Of a stretch of DNA of 64,000 nucleotides, positions 56,998 through 64,000 are shown in pieces (the first letter of the stretch is position 1; each line of letters starts with the position of its first letter). The translations under genes were made by a program, and so were the position numbers. Below the pieces are notes generated by a model that was not told the origin of the DNA, did no database searches, and saw only the letters and a list, made by a program, of their open reading frames with translations. The DNA comes from Bradyrhizobium diversitatis (GTDB lineage: Bacteria > Pseudomonadota > Alphaproteobacteria > Rhizobiales > Xanthobacteraceae). The stretch is taken from contig NZ_JACEGD010000033.1 in the NCBI RefSeq assembly GCF_016031635.1, positions 1 to 64,000 on the forward strand, read 5' to 3'.

Positions 56998-57894
56998 ATG
57001 GCTACGGCGCACACCAAGCATCACGACTATCACCTGGTCGATCCCTCTCCCTGGCCGGCCGTCGGCTCGCTCTCGGCCTTCATCATGGCGGTCGGCGCGA
57101 TCGCCTGGATGCACCACATGTTCTCGGCCGCGCCGATCGTGTTCGGCGTCGGCACCGTGGGCGTGCTCTACACCATGGCGAGCTGGTGGGGCGATGTGAT
57201 CAAGGAAGCCCAGTACAAGGGCGACCACACCCGGGTCGTGCAGCTGCACCACCGTTACGGCATGATCCTGTTCATCGCCTCGGAGGTGATGTTCTTCGTC
57301 GCCTGGTTCTGGGCCTATTTCAATGCCGCGCTGTTTCCGGCCGACGCCGTCCATGCCACCCGCGATGCTGTGTTCGGCTGCGGCCTCGGCACGCAGCCCG
57401 GCGCCTGCTCTGTTCCCGGCACCTGGCCGCCGAAGGGCATCGAGACGTTCGATCCCTGGCATCTGCCGCTCCTGAACACGCTGATCCTGCTCACTTCCGG
57501 CACCACCGTGACCTGGGCGCACCATGCGCTGCTCGAGAACGACCGCCAGGGCCTGAAATACGGCCTGATCCTCACCGTCGTGCTCGGTGCGCTCTTCACC
57601 TGCGTGCAGGCCTATGAGTACAGCCACGCGGCGTTCTCCTTCGCCGGCAATGTCTATGGCGCGACCTTCTTCATGGCGACCGGCTTCCACGGCTTCCACG
57701 TGCTGGTCGGCACCATCTTCCTGCTGGTCTGCCTGTTCCGCGCCTATGCCGGCCATTTCACGCCGAAACAGCATCTCGGCTTCGAGTTCGCCGCCTGGTA
57801 CTGGCACTTCGTCGACGTGGTCTGGCTGTTCCTGTTCCTCTGCATTTACGTCTGGGGACGCGGCGCCGAGACCATGGCCCACGCCGCCCACTAA
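56998..57894 (+). CDS. coxC: Cytochrome c oxidase subunit III
   Basis: This 298-residue membrane subunit has seven hydrophobic helices. Signatures include FIASEVMFFVAWFWAYF, HLPLLNTLILLTSGTTVTWAHHAL and GFHGFHVLVGTIFL, with the final WYWHFVDVVWLFLFLCIYVWG. It stabilises subunit I and feeds protons. GAGGAGAG precedes the ATG at 56998. Terminator-like hairpin follows. Confidence 0.97.
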   Translation: MATAHTKHHDYHLVDPSPWPAVGSLSAFIMAVGAIAWMHHMFSAAPIVFGVGTVGVLYTMASWWGDVIKEAQYKGDHTRVVQLHHRYGMILFIASEVMFFVAWFWAYFNAALFPADAVHATRDAVFGCGLGTQPGACSVPGTWPPKGIETFDPWHLPLLNTLILLTSGTTVTWAHHALLENDRQGLKYGLILTVVLGALFTCVQAYEYSHAAFSFAGNVYGATFFMATGFHGFHVLVGTIFLLVCLFRAYAGHFTPKQHLGFEFAAWYWHFVDVVWLFLFLCIYVWGRGAETMAHAAH

Positions 57895-57912
57895 GCTGCA
57901 TCGAACCGATCA

Positions 57913-57940
57913 GAAAGGGCGGCCCCAGGGCCGCCCTTTC
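57913..57940 (+). terminator. Hairpin terminator after coxC
   Basis: GAAAGGGCGGCC and GGCCGCCCTTTC arms form a strong stem 18 bp after the coxC stop; the T-run is only the TTT at the arm end. Confidence 0.7.
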
Positions 57941-57949
57941 GCTTGCCGG

Positions 57950-57967
57950 CCGCCGAACGTTCGGCGG
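57950..57967. promoter_or_regulatory. 18-bp perfect palindrome upstream of the DUF983 gene
   Basis: CCGCCGAACGTTCGGCGG is fully self-complementary and lies 23 bp before the DUF983 start, suiting an operator or a leader hairpin. Confidence 0.4.
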
Positions 57968-57990
57968 AAACTGTGATAGGGTCCGCCATC

Positions 57991-58392
57991 ATGAACGACA
58001 CCGCCGGCCCACCGCAGCCCGAAACCACCGTCCTGCAAAGCGCGATGCGCGGGCTCGCTTGCAAATGCCCGCGCTGCGGCCAGGGCAAGCTTTATGCGGG
58101 CTTCCTGACGCTCGCGCCCGCGTGCGACCGCTGCGGCCTCGACTATGCCTTCATCGATACCGGCGACGGCCCGGCGATCTTCATCATCATGCTCGCCGGC
58201 GGCATCGTTGTTGCGTGCGCACTCATCGTCGAAGTCAAATACCAGCCGCCATATTGGCTTCATGCCGTGCTCTGGCTGCCGCTGATCCTCGCCACCACGC
58301 TGCTGCCGCTGCGTGCGATGAAATCGCTGCTGATCGCGCTGCAGTTCCACCACAAGGCGGCGCCGGGCCGGTTGGTCGACCGCGCAAAATGA
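57991..58392 (+). CDS. DUF983 zinc-ribbon membrane protein
   Basis: This 133-residue protein has an N-terminal zinc-ribbon-like pair (CKCPRCGQG and CDRCGLD) followed by two membrane helices (AIFIIMLAGGIVVACALIV and WLHAVLWLPLILATTLLPL). DUF983 proteins are commonly next to cox and SURF1 genes and are presumed oxidase biogenesis factors. Its stop overlaps the SURF1 start. Confidence 0.88.
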   Translation: MNDTAGPPQPETTVLQSAMRGLACKCPRCGQGKLYAGFLTLAPACDRCGLDYAFIDTGDGPAIFIIMLAGGIVVACALIVEVKYQPPYWLHAVLWLPLILATTLLPLRAMKSLLIALQFHHKAAPGRLVDRAK

Positions 58393-59141
58393 GCGAGCCC
58401 GCGCGCAAGGCCCGCGTGGGCGGCTTCGCGCTGTTCACGCTGTTCCTGACGGCTGCGTTCGTCGCGCTCGGTGTCTGGCAGTTGCAGCGCCGGACCGCCA
58501 AGCACGAGCTGATCGCGGCACTCACCGAGCGGCTTGCGGCGGCGCCCGTCGCACTGCCGCCGTCGGCGCTGTGGACCGCGCTGAATCCTGCTCGCGATGA
58601 ATTCCGCCGCGTCAGCTTCACCGCCACCTACGCGGCCCTGCCCGATGCGATGGTCTATTCCTCCGGCTCCGCGGTGCGCAAGGACGCTTCCGGCCCCGGC
58701 ACCTGGGCATTTCTGCCGGCGCGGCTATCCACGAGCGAGACGGTCGTGATCGATGCGGGCTTCGTCGAGAACACGATGCAGGATCGCGGTGTCGAGGATC
58801 GCGCGGTGAAGAAGCTCGTCACGGGCCAACCGACGGCGCTCACCGGCTATCTGCGCTTTCCCGAGGCGCCGGGCTGGCTGACGCCGGCGGAGAATCGCGA
58901 CAAGCGGCTCTGGTTCGTGCGCGATCACCTGGGAATCGCGAGTGCGCTCGGCTGGGGTACGGTCGCGCCGTTCTATGTCGATCTCGAGCATCCCGCGCCC
59001 GCGAACGGCATTCCGCGCCCGGGACCGCTCGACGTGAATCTGAAGGACGATCACCTGCAATATGCGGTGACCTGGTTCACGCTGGCCGGCGCCGTTCTGA
59101 TCGCCTTTGCCGTATGGGCAAGAGGCCGGCGGCAGGGCTGA
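58389..59141 (+). CDS. SURF1-family oxidase assembly protein
   Basis: This 250-residue protein has the two flanking membrane helices (about 12-29 and 225-243) and a periplasmic domain with LGVWQLQRRTAKHELI, the family's GPGTWAFLPA and the C-terminal NLKDDHLQYAVTWFTLA. SURF1/Shy1 places heme a in CoxA. The ATGA overlap with DUF983 shows coupling; it closes the oxidase cluster. Confidence 0.94.
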   Translation: MSEPARKARVGGFALFTLFLTAAFVALGVWQLQRRTAKHELIAALTERLAAAPVALPPSALWTALNPARDEFRRVSFTATYAALPDAMVYSSGSAVRKDASGPGTWAFLPARLSTSETVVIDAGFVENTMQDRGVEDRAVKKLVTGQPTALTGYLRFPEAPGWLTPAENRDKRLWFVRDHLGIASALGWGTVAPFYVDLEHPAPANGIPRPGPLDVNLKDDHLQYAVTWFTLAGAVLIAFAVWARGRRQG

Positions 59142-59257
59142 GCTTGTTCGGAACCATCTTGAGGGAACCCGGTATCGCCCGGGGTTTATTATTCAGCGCA
59201 TATTCACGAGTGTGGTCCTAAGCCGCTGGTTCTTTTCGCGGCAGACAGGATTGCGGC

Positions 59258-59623
59258 GTGAGCGATTTCGACCAGATGGGAATTATCGTCGATTGGGTGG
59301 ACGCCTGCCGGAAGGGCGACCTCACGGCGCTGCTCGATCTCTATGCCGATGACGCCCAGCTCGAATGCGCGTGCAACGGCACGCAGCGATATCAGGGACG
59401 GAGCGAGCTCGAAGCCTATTGGCAGCCGCGGCTCAGCGCCTTCTCCTCGGCAGGTTTCGGGCTGGAGGAAATCCATCCGACGCCCCACGGCGTCGATCTC
59501 GAATATTCCGTCGCCGGCGCGCTGCGCATTCAGGCCTCGTTTCGTTTCAACCCGGAAGGCAAGATCCGCAGCACAATATGCGAGCCCGCGCGCCAGAACG
59601 CGCATGACGGCTGCGTATGCTAG
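59258..59623 (+). CDS. NTF2-like (SnoaL-type) protein
   Basis: This 121-residue protein has the NTF2 outline (VDWVDACRKGDLTALLDLYADDAQLECACNGTQRYQGRSELEAYWQPRL). The four Cys, two near 38-40 and two at the C-terminus (EPARQNAHDGCVC), are unusual. The start is GTG, about nine bases after AGGA. It converges on the sensor kinase; the stops are one base apart. Confidence 0.8.
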   Translation: MSDFDQMGIIVDWVDACRKGDLTALLDLYADDAQLECACNGTQRYQGRSELEAYWQPRLSAFSSAGFGLEEIHPTPHGVDLEYSVAGALRIQASFRFNPEGKIRSTICEPARQNAHDGCVC

Positions 59624-59624
59624 T

Positions 59625-60962
59625 CTAGCCTGCTGACGGCGCGTCCCGCGTCGTTTCGACAGGAAGACGGCAGCGGACGTAAGTTCGCTCATCCACGCGC
59701 AACAGGGACAGCGATCCGCTGAGCGCGCGCACGCGCTCATGCATGCCGGTCAAGCCCCGGCCGAAGACGTTGCCCGCTGGAAGGCCGCCGCCGTCGTCGG
59801 AGATCTCGATCGCGAGCGTCTCGCCGGCGACGGTCGCCCTTACATGGGCGTTGCTGGCGTTGGCATGGCGCAGCACGTTGGTCAGTGCCTCCTGGATCAG
59901 CCGATACATGGTTTGGGCCGCCGGCCCGTCGATCGCGTTCAGATCGGCGTCGATCGTGTCCGTCAGGATGATGTGCGGTGCCTGATTGCGAAAGGTCCGG
60001 AGCAGCGTCTGCACGCTGGTCGAAAGGCCGAGTTCCTCGATATAGAGCGGCCGCAGCCGGTCGAGGATACGACGATTGGTCTGCTGGAGCGCCTCGACCG
60101 ATTGCAGCAGGCTCTGTGCGGAATTGCCGAAATTTCCCGCCGGCGGCGCAGCCTCGACCAGCGCGATCGTGCCGGCGCGGATGCTGAACAGCAGCGGTCC
60201 GAGTTCGTCGTGCAGTTCGCGGGCGAGATCGCGCCTCTCGTCGTCCTGGAGCGACACCAGCCGGTGCATCAGATCGCGATTGTCCTGGCTCAGTTGCGCC
60301 AGCGTTGCAGCCAGCGCATTCGCCTCTTCGCAGCCTTGCCGGATTTCCGGCGGACCCCCGACCGGAATCGGCCTGGTGTAATCGCCCCGTCGCCGCGTGA
60401 GACCTTGGCCGAGATCTTGCAGAGGCCGCAGGACGGATCCCGCCAAGACATAGGCGATCGTGCCGGTAAGAACCATCAGCACGGCGACCAGGCTGGTGAG
60501 CGCGAGAAAGCCGATCCATTTCTCGAACAGATCGGCCGACATGTCCTGCAGGAATACGATATCGCCGATGCGTCTGCCGTCGATCATCACCGGGGATGCC
60601 GCGTCCATGTCGGGGGTGGCGAGAAGATCGATGAACCATTGCGGCACGCCATGCGGCTTGTGCAGGCCGTCCTTCGGTGACGGTGCGGGACCCGCATCCA
60701 AGGCGCGGAATTGGATATCGGAGGAGGTGTCCAAGGAATGGACAAAGGCGTCGAGCGTCCGCCGTGGATTGTCCGATGTGCGCAGCGTGTCGTTGAGCGC
60801 GGCGGCGATGGCCTCTGTCGAACGCCGTCTCGGCTCGTTCTCCGCCGCCAGTTGGTCCGTTGCGAATATATGGAGCAGCACGCCCGCCAGGATCAGCGCC
60901 GCCAGAAAGCTGGCGCCGAGCGGAAGAAACAGTTGCGTCCTGAACGAAAGTCGTTGCCACAT
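59625..60962 (-). CDS. NarL-type sensor histidine kinase (HisKA_3)
   Basis: This 445-residue kinase has TM1 at about 11-31, a periplasmic domain, TM2 at about 152-173, a HAMP segment, the dimerisation helix with His251 (RDLARELHDELGP) and an HATPase domain (QEALTNVLRHANASNAHV, DDGGGLP). It pairs with the divergent NarL regulator 86 bp away. The signal is unknown. Confidence 0.92.
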   Translation of the reverse strand: MWQRLSFRTQLFLPLGASFLAALILAGVLLHIFATDQLAAENEPRRRSTEAIAAALNDTLRTSDNPRRTLDAFVHSLDTSSDIQFRALDAGPAPSPKDGLHKPHGVPQWFIDLLATPDMDAASPVMIDGRRIGDIVFLQDMSADLFEKWIGFLALTSLVAVLMVLTGTIAYVLAGSVLRPLQDLGQGLTRRRGDYTRPIPVGGPPEIRQGCEEANALAATLAQLSQDNRDLMHRLVSLQDDERRDLARELHDELGPLLFSIRAGTIALVEAAPPAGNFGNSAQSLLQSVEALQQTNRRILDRLRPLYIEELGLSTSVQTLLRTFRNQAPHIILTDTIDADLNAIDGPAAQTMYRLIQEALTNVLRHANASNAHVRATVAGETLAIEISDDGGGLPAGNVFGRGLTGMHERVRALSGSLSLLRVDERTYVRCRLPVETTRDAPSAG

Positions 60963-61048
60963 TAGGTCAATTCTAACGCGCCCCGGCGGGATTTACCCTT
61001 TCCATTTATTCCCGCCGGTCTATGAGTCGAAAAACAAGAGAGTGCGCG

Positions 61049-61693
61049 ATGCAAGATACCGCCAAGCTAGCGACCAGGGTCCTGATCGTCGACGACCATC
61101 CCGTGGTGCTGTCCGGTTGCCGCACCCTGTTCGCGTCCGACCATTCAATTCGCATTGACGAGGCGAGCGACGCCAAATCCGGGCATCGCGCCTATGTCAG
61201 CAAGCGGCCCGACGTCACCGTGATCGACATCAGCCTGCCCGATGTCTCCGGCTTCGAGCTGATGCGACGCATCCGCAAGGACGATCCCGACGCCAAGATC
61301 ATCATGTTCAGCATGAACGACGATCCGGCCTTCGTGGTGCGGGCAGTCGAGCTCGGGGCGCAGGGCTATGTCTCCAAGGGCGACGATCCCCGGATCCTGC
61401 TGAAAGCGGTGCGCAAGGTGGTCGCGGGCGACAATTTCATCTCGCCGCAACTCGCCGAGGCCGTGACGTTTTCCGGTGCGGCCATCAAAGCCAATCCGGC
61501 CTCACAGATGACGCCGCGGGAGCTTGAGATCCTGCGCCTGCTTGGACGCGGCGACAAGATCGTCGAGGTCGCCGAGGCGCTCGGCATCTCTTACAAAACC
61601 GTGGCCAACACCACATCCCTGCTCAAGCAGAAGCTGGGCGCCAAGAACCACTCCGACCTGATCCGGATCGCGGTGGAAATCGGGATGAACTGA
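61049..61693 (+). CDS. NarL/FixJ-family response regulator
   Basis: This 214-residue regulator has a receiver domain with phospho-acceptor Asp60 (VTVIDISLPDVSGFE) and a LuxR-type helix-turn-helix (MTPRELEILRLLGRGDKIVEVAEALGISYKTVANTTSLLKQKL). The ATG at 61049 has AGAGAG seven bases upstream; the in-frame ATG at 61022 lacks one. Partner of the divergent kinase. Confidence 0.93.
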   Translation: MQDTAKLATRVLIVDDHPVVLSGCRTLFASDHSIRIDEASDAKSGHRAYVSKRPDVTVIDISLPDVSGFELMRRIRKDDPDAKIIMFSMNDDPAFVVRAVELGAQGYVSKGDDPRILLKAVRKVVAGDNFISPQLAEAVTFSGAAIKANPASQMTPRELEILRLLGRGDKIVEVAEALGISYKTVANTTSLLKQKLGAKNHSDLIRIAVEIGMN

Positions 61694-61704
61694 TCTTCTG
61701 CCAG

Positions 61705-61743
61705 CGACCGAACCGGCTGCTCCAGGATGCAGCGGTTCGGTCG
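61705..61743 (+). terminator. Hairpin after the response regulator gene
   Basis: CGACCGAACCG and CGGTTCGGTCG arms with an inner CTGC/GCAG pair form a strong stem 11 bp after the stop; a T-run is absent. Confidence 0.5.
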
Positions 61744-61879
61744 ACGGATCGACGCCGCCGTTGGCCGGGCAATGCATGGGCAACGGGCGGCACCCATCCG
61801 CGGACACAATGAGCCGGACCTGTATTCGTTCCTGCAGCAGAAGGTGCTTCGGGAAAGAGTAGCATTCTGAACTAAGCCT

Positions 61880-62091
61880 CCGGCTGAATTGCATCAGTCG
61901 GCGCCCGGAACGATTCGGGAAAAACAGGAACATTTTACGGCCAGCACGGTTTTGGCCTTGACGACTTCGTGGCAGGCGACGAATGCTTGCCGGAACAGTT
62001 TTGACGGGCGCGACCCTGACGAGGCAAACCGGTCTGCACACAACGACAGACCTTCCAAGAGAAGGGCTGCGGCAATGCCGCAGCCCTTTTT
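61880..62091 (+). ncRNA. Candidate small RNA locus ending in an orphan terminator
   Basis: No convincing coding frame lies upstream of the terminator at 62062-62091, which is over 350 bases beyond the last gene. The sequence has a small CCCGGAACGATTCGGG hairpin at about 61909-61924. The 5' end is a guess. Confidence 0.3.
62062..62091 (+). terminator. Rho-independent terminator, orphan
   Basis: AAGGGCTGCGGC and GCCGCAGCCCTT form a 12-bp stem around AAT, followed by TTT. The other strand lacks the T-run, so it ends plus-strand transcription. Confidence 0.85.
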
Positions 62092-62239
62092 CATTGGGCG
62101 ACGGAAGGGCCGGAAGCGGTTTCCCGATGCCGCAAAACACTTTATGGTAGCCCAAAGCCTCTGGCTGTTATCAAGTAGTTTCGTAAGATCAAAGGCTTAA
62201 GGACCTGGCCTCGGTTCGGCCCGGCCTTTGGAGGGCAGT

Positions 62240-63658
62240 TTGACTCGTTATATCTCGACCCGGGGCGAGGCCCCCGAACTCGGCTTCTGTGACGTGATGC
62301 TGACCGGGCTTGCCCGCGACGGGGGCCTGTATGTGCCGGCGACCTGGCCACAGCTCCCGACCGAGACGATCGCCGGCTTCTTCGGCCGGCCCTATTGGGA
62401 GGTCGCGGTCGACCTGATTCGTCCCTTCGCCGGCGGCGAGATTTCGGACGCCGAGCTTGGTCGTATGGCGAACGAGGCCTATGCCACCTTCCGCCATCCC
62501 GCGGTGGTGCCGCTGCGCCAGATGTCGCCGCACCAGTTCGTGCTCGAGCTGTTCCACGGCCCGACGCTCGCCTTCAAGGACGTCGCGATGCAGCTGATCT
62601 CGCGGCTGATGGACCACGTGCTCGCCAAGCGTGGACAGCGCACCACCATCGTGGTCGCCACCTCCGGCGACACCGGCGGCGCAGCGGTCGAAGCCTTTGC
62701 GGGACTCGAGAATGTCGATCTCATCGTGCTGTTTCCGCACGGCCGCATCTCCGAGGTGCAGCGGCGAATGATGACGTCGACGGGCGCGGCCAACGTCCAT
62801 GCGCTCGCCATCGAGGGCACCTTCGACGATTGCCAGGCGATCGTGAAGGGGATGTTCAACAACCATCGCTTCCGCGATGCGACCTCGCTGTCCGGCGTGA
62901 ATTCCATCAACTGGGCGCGCATCGTCGCCCAGGTGGTCTACTATTTCACCTCCGCCGTTGCCGTTGGGGCGCCGGCGCGCGCGGTCGATTTCGTCGTGCC
63001 GACGGGCAATTTCGGCGACATATTCGCCGGCTACGTCGCCAAGCGCATGGGGCTGCCGGTGCGGACCCTGCGCATCGCCGCCAACGTCAACGACATCCTG
63101 GCGCGGACGCTGAAGACCGGAATCTACGAGGTGCGCGAGGTGCACGCGACGGCGTCGCCGTCGATGGACATCCAGATCTCGTCCAATTTCGAGCGGTTGC
63201 TGTTCGAGGCGAGCCGGCGCGATGCAGCAGGCGTGCGCCGTCTGATGGAATCGCTGAAGCAGTCCGGACGTTTCGTGCTGCCCGACGCGACGCTCGCCGC
63301 GATCCGCGAGGAGTTCGATGCAGGGCGCGCCGACGAGACCGAGACTGCGGCTGCGATCCGCGCCGCCTGGCGCGAAGCAGGCGAACTGGTCGATCCCCAC
63401 ACGGCGGTGGCGCTCGCCGTTGCGGACCGCGATACCACCGACACGAGGGTGCCGAGCATCGTGCTCTCCACTGCCCATCCGGCCAAATTCCCCGACGCTG
63501 TCGAGGCGGCCTGCGGCCAGCGGCCGCAATTGCCGGCCTGGCTGGACGGCTTGATGACCAAATCCGAACACATGAGGGTGATGAAGAACGATCAGGCCGA
63601 GGTCGAGCGGTTCGTGCTGTCGGTCAGCCGCGCCGCAAAGCAGGGAGTTGCCGGATGA
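62240..63658 (+). CDS. thrC: Threonine synthase
   Basis: This 472-residue PLP enzyme converts O-phosphohomoserine to threonine. The PLP lysine is Lys113 in FHGPTLAFKDVAMQ; ATSGDTGGAAVEAF and VVPTGNFGDIFAGY are the phosphate-binding loops. It is the longer class with the N-terminal TRYISTRGEAP. The start is TTG at 62240, four bases after GGAGGG; another TTG is at 62228. Overlaps the M16 peptidase by ATGA. Confidence 0.95.
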   Translation: MTRYISTRGEAPELGFCDVMLTGLARDGGLYVPATWPQLPTETIAGFFGRPYWEVAVDLIRPFAGGEISDAELGRMANEAYATFRHPAVVPLRQMSPHQFVLELFHGPTLAFKDVAMQLISRLMDHVLAKRGQRTTIVVATSGDTGGAAVEAFAGLENVDLIVLFPHGRISEVQRRMMTSTGAANVHALAIEGTFDDCQAIVKGMFNNHRFRDATSLSGVNSINWARIVAQVVYYFTSAVAVGAPARAVDFVVPTGNFGDIFAGYVAKRMGLPVRTLRIAANVNDILARTLKTGIYEVREVHATASPSMDIQISSNFERLLFEASRRDAAGVRRLMESLKQSGRFVLPDATLAAIREEFDAGRADETETAAAIRAAWREAGELVDPHTAVALAVADRDTTDTRVPSIVLSTAHPAKFPDAVEAACGQRPQLPAWLDGLMTKSEHMRVMKNDQAEVERFVLSVSRAAKQGVAG

Positions 63659-64000
63659 GCGTCGAGATGACCAAACTTGCCTCCGGCCTGACCGTCGTCA
63701 CCGACGAGATGCCCCATCTCGAGACTGCAGCGCTCGGGGTCTGGGCCGGCGTCGGCGGACGCGATGAGAAGCCGAACGAGCATGGCATCTCGCACCTGCT
63801 CGAGCACATGGCGTTCAAGGGCACGACCAAGCGCTCCTCGCGCGAGATCGTCGAGGAGATCGAGGCGGTCGGCGGTGACCTCAATGCCGGCACCTCGACC
63901 GAGACCACGTCCTATTACGCGCGGGTGCTGAAGGCCGACGTGCCGCTCGCGCTCGACGTGCTCGCCGACATCCTCGCCAATCCAGCCTTCGAGCCCGACG
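63655..64000 (+). CDS. M16-family zinc peptidase (processing-peptidase-like), partial
   Basis: Only the first 115 residues are in the window. The inverted zinc motif HxxEH is present (HLLEHMAFKGT), with ETAALGVWAGVGGRDE before it and GGDLNAGTSTETTSYYA after it, as in the bacterial homologues of mitochondrial processing peptidase. It is regularly found behind thrC in Rhizobiales. The start overlaps the thrC stop by four bases. It runs off the end of the window. Confidence 0.93.
   Translation, partial: MSVEMTKLASGLTVVTDEMPHLETAALGVWAGVGGRDEKPNEHGISHLLEHMAFKGTTKRSSREIVEEIEAVGGDLNAGTSTETTSYYARVLKADVPLALDVLADILANPAFEPD

Larger units (their letters stand above)
61694..62239. other. 546-base region with hairpin and orphan terminator
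   Basis: Between the response regulator and thrC there is a long imperfect hairpin at 61705-61743 and a textbook terminator at 62062-62091 with no clear gene in front of it. The longest open frame here (61889-62200) runs through the terminator and is unlikely to be real. Confidence 0.6.

Noticed and set aside
61889..62200. 103-codon plus-strand ORF before thrC
   Set aside because: It reads straight through a strong terminator, has no ribosome site and no protein character.

Overview
The window reads as chromosomal DNA of a high-GC alphaproteobacterium of the Hyphomicrobiales, most likely Bradyrhizobium or a close relative in the Nitrobacteraceae. The evidence is a chvI-chvG-hprK-EIIA-HPr cluster next to pckA, a coxB-coxA-ctaB-ctaG-coxC-SURF1 block followed by thrC and an M16 peptidase, a PodJ-like SEL1 protein, an IalB protein, and many palindromic intergenic repeats of the type common in Bradyrhizobium. 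The species is an inference. I see no tRNA, rRNA, CRISPR array, IS element or prophage.

Layout. 1-6.6 kb is accessory metabolism: an MFS transporter, a class A flavin hydroxylase, a secreted serine hydrolase, an SRPBCC protein and a substrate-binding protein. 7.0-11.0 kb holds a three-gene operon: a ferritin-like protein resembling the N-terminal domain of VioB, a LodA-like protein and a LodB-like flavoprotein. A candidate promoter and a GGAACA-T-TGTTCC palindrome lie upstream. This is the most unusual system in the window: the LodA-like protein keeps the Asp-x3-Cys motif of the CTQ oxidases but seems to lack the partner Trp at its expected place. 11.2-28.2 kb is core: lepA, a GT39 glycosyltransferase, the PTS/ChvGI regulatory cluster, hugZ, an exported TPR-CHAT protein, pckA, a thioesterase and glgP. 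28.4-36.1 kb has a small Cys-rich exported protein, a divergent LysR/EamA pair, a TauE/TIGR02186 pair and a large PodJ-like protein.

36.4-38.3 kb is a RES/Xre toxin-antitoxin module lying between padR and a diverged duplicate of the padR 3' end, with a promoter and operator that can be read directly. 38.3-44.2 kb is a fatty-acid beta-oxidation block (NTF2-like, fadE-, fadA- and fadB-like). 44.2-45.6 kb is a decaying stretch with a frameshifted gene and a glutathione S-transferase pseudogene, beside marR and gshA. 47.8-52.0 kb has a PAN-domain protein, a nucleotidyltransferase, the overlapping tldD-lepB pair and ialB. 52.5-59.1 kb is the aa3 cytochrome oxidase operon with its heme O and copper assembly factors. 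59.3-64.0 kb has an NTF2-like protein, a divergent NarL-type two-component pair, a possible small-RNA locus, thrC and the start of an M16 peptidase.

How the genes work together: the PTS/HprK and ChvGI genes sit beside pckA and near glgP, linking carbon status and envelope or acid signals to gluconeogenesis and glycogen use. The fad genes form a complete acyl-CoA oxidation cycle. The cox block encodes an oxidase and its maturation factors. MarR and gshA lie together with a dead glutathione S-transferase.
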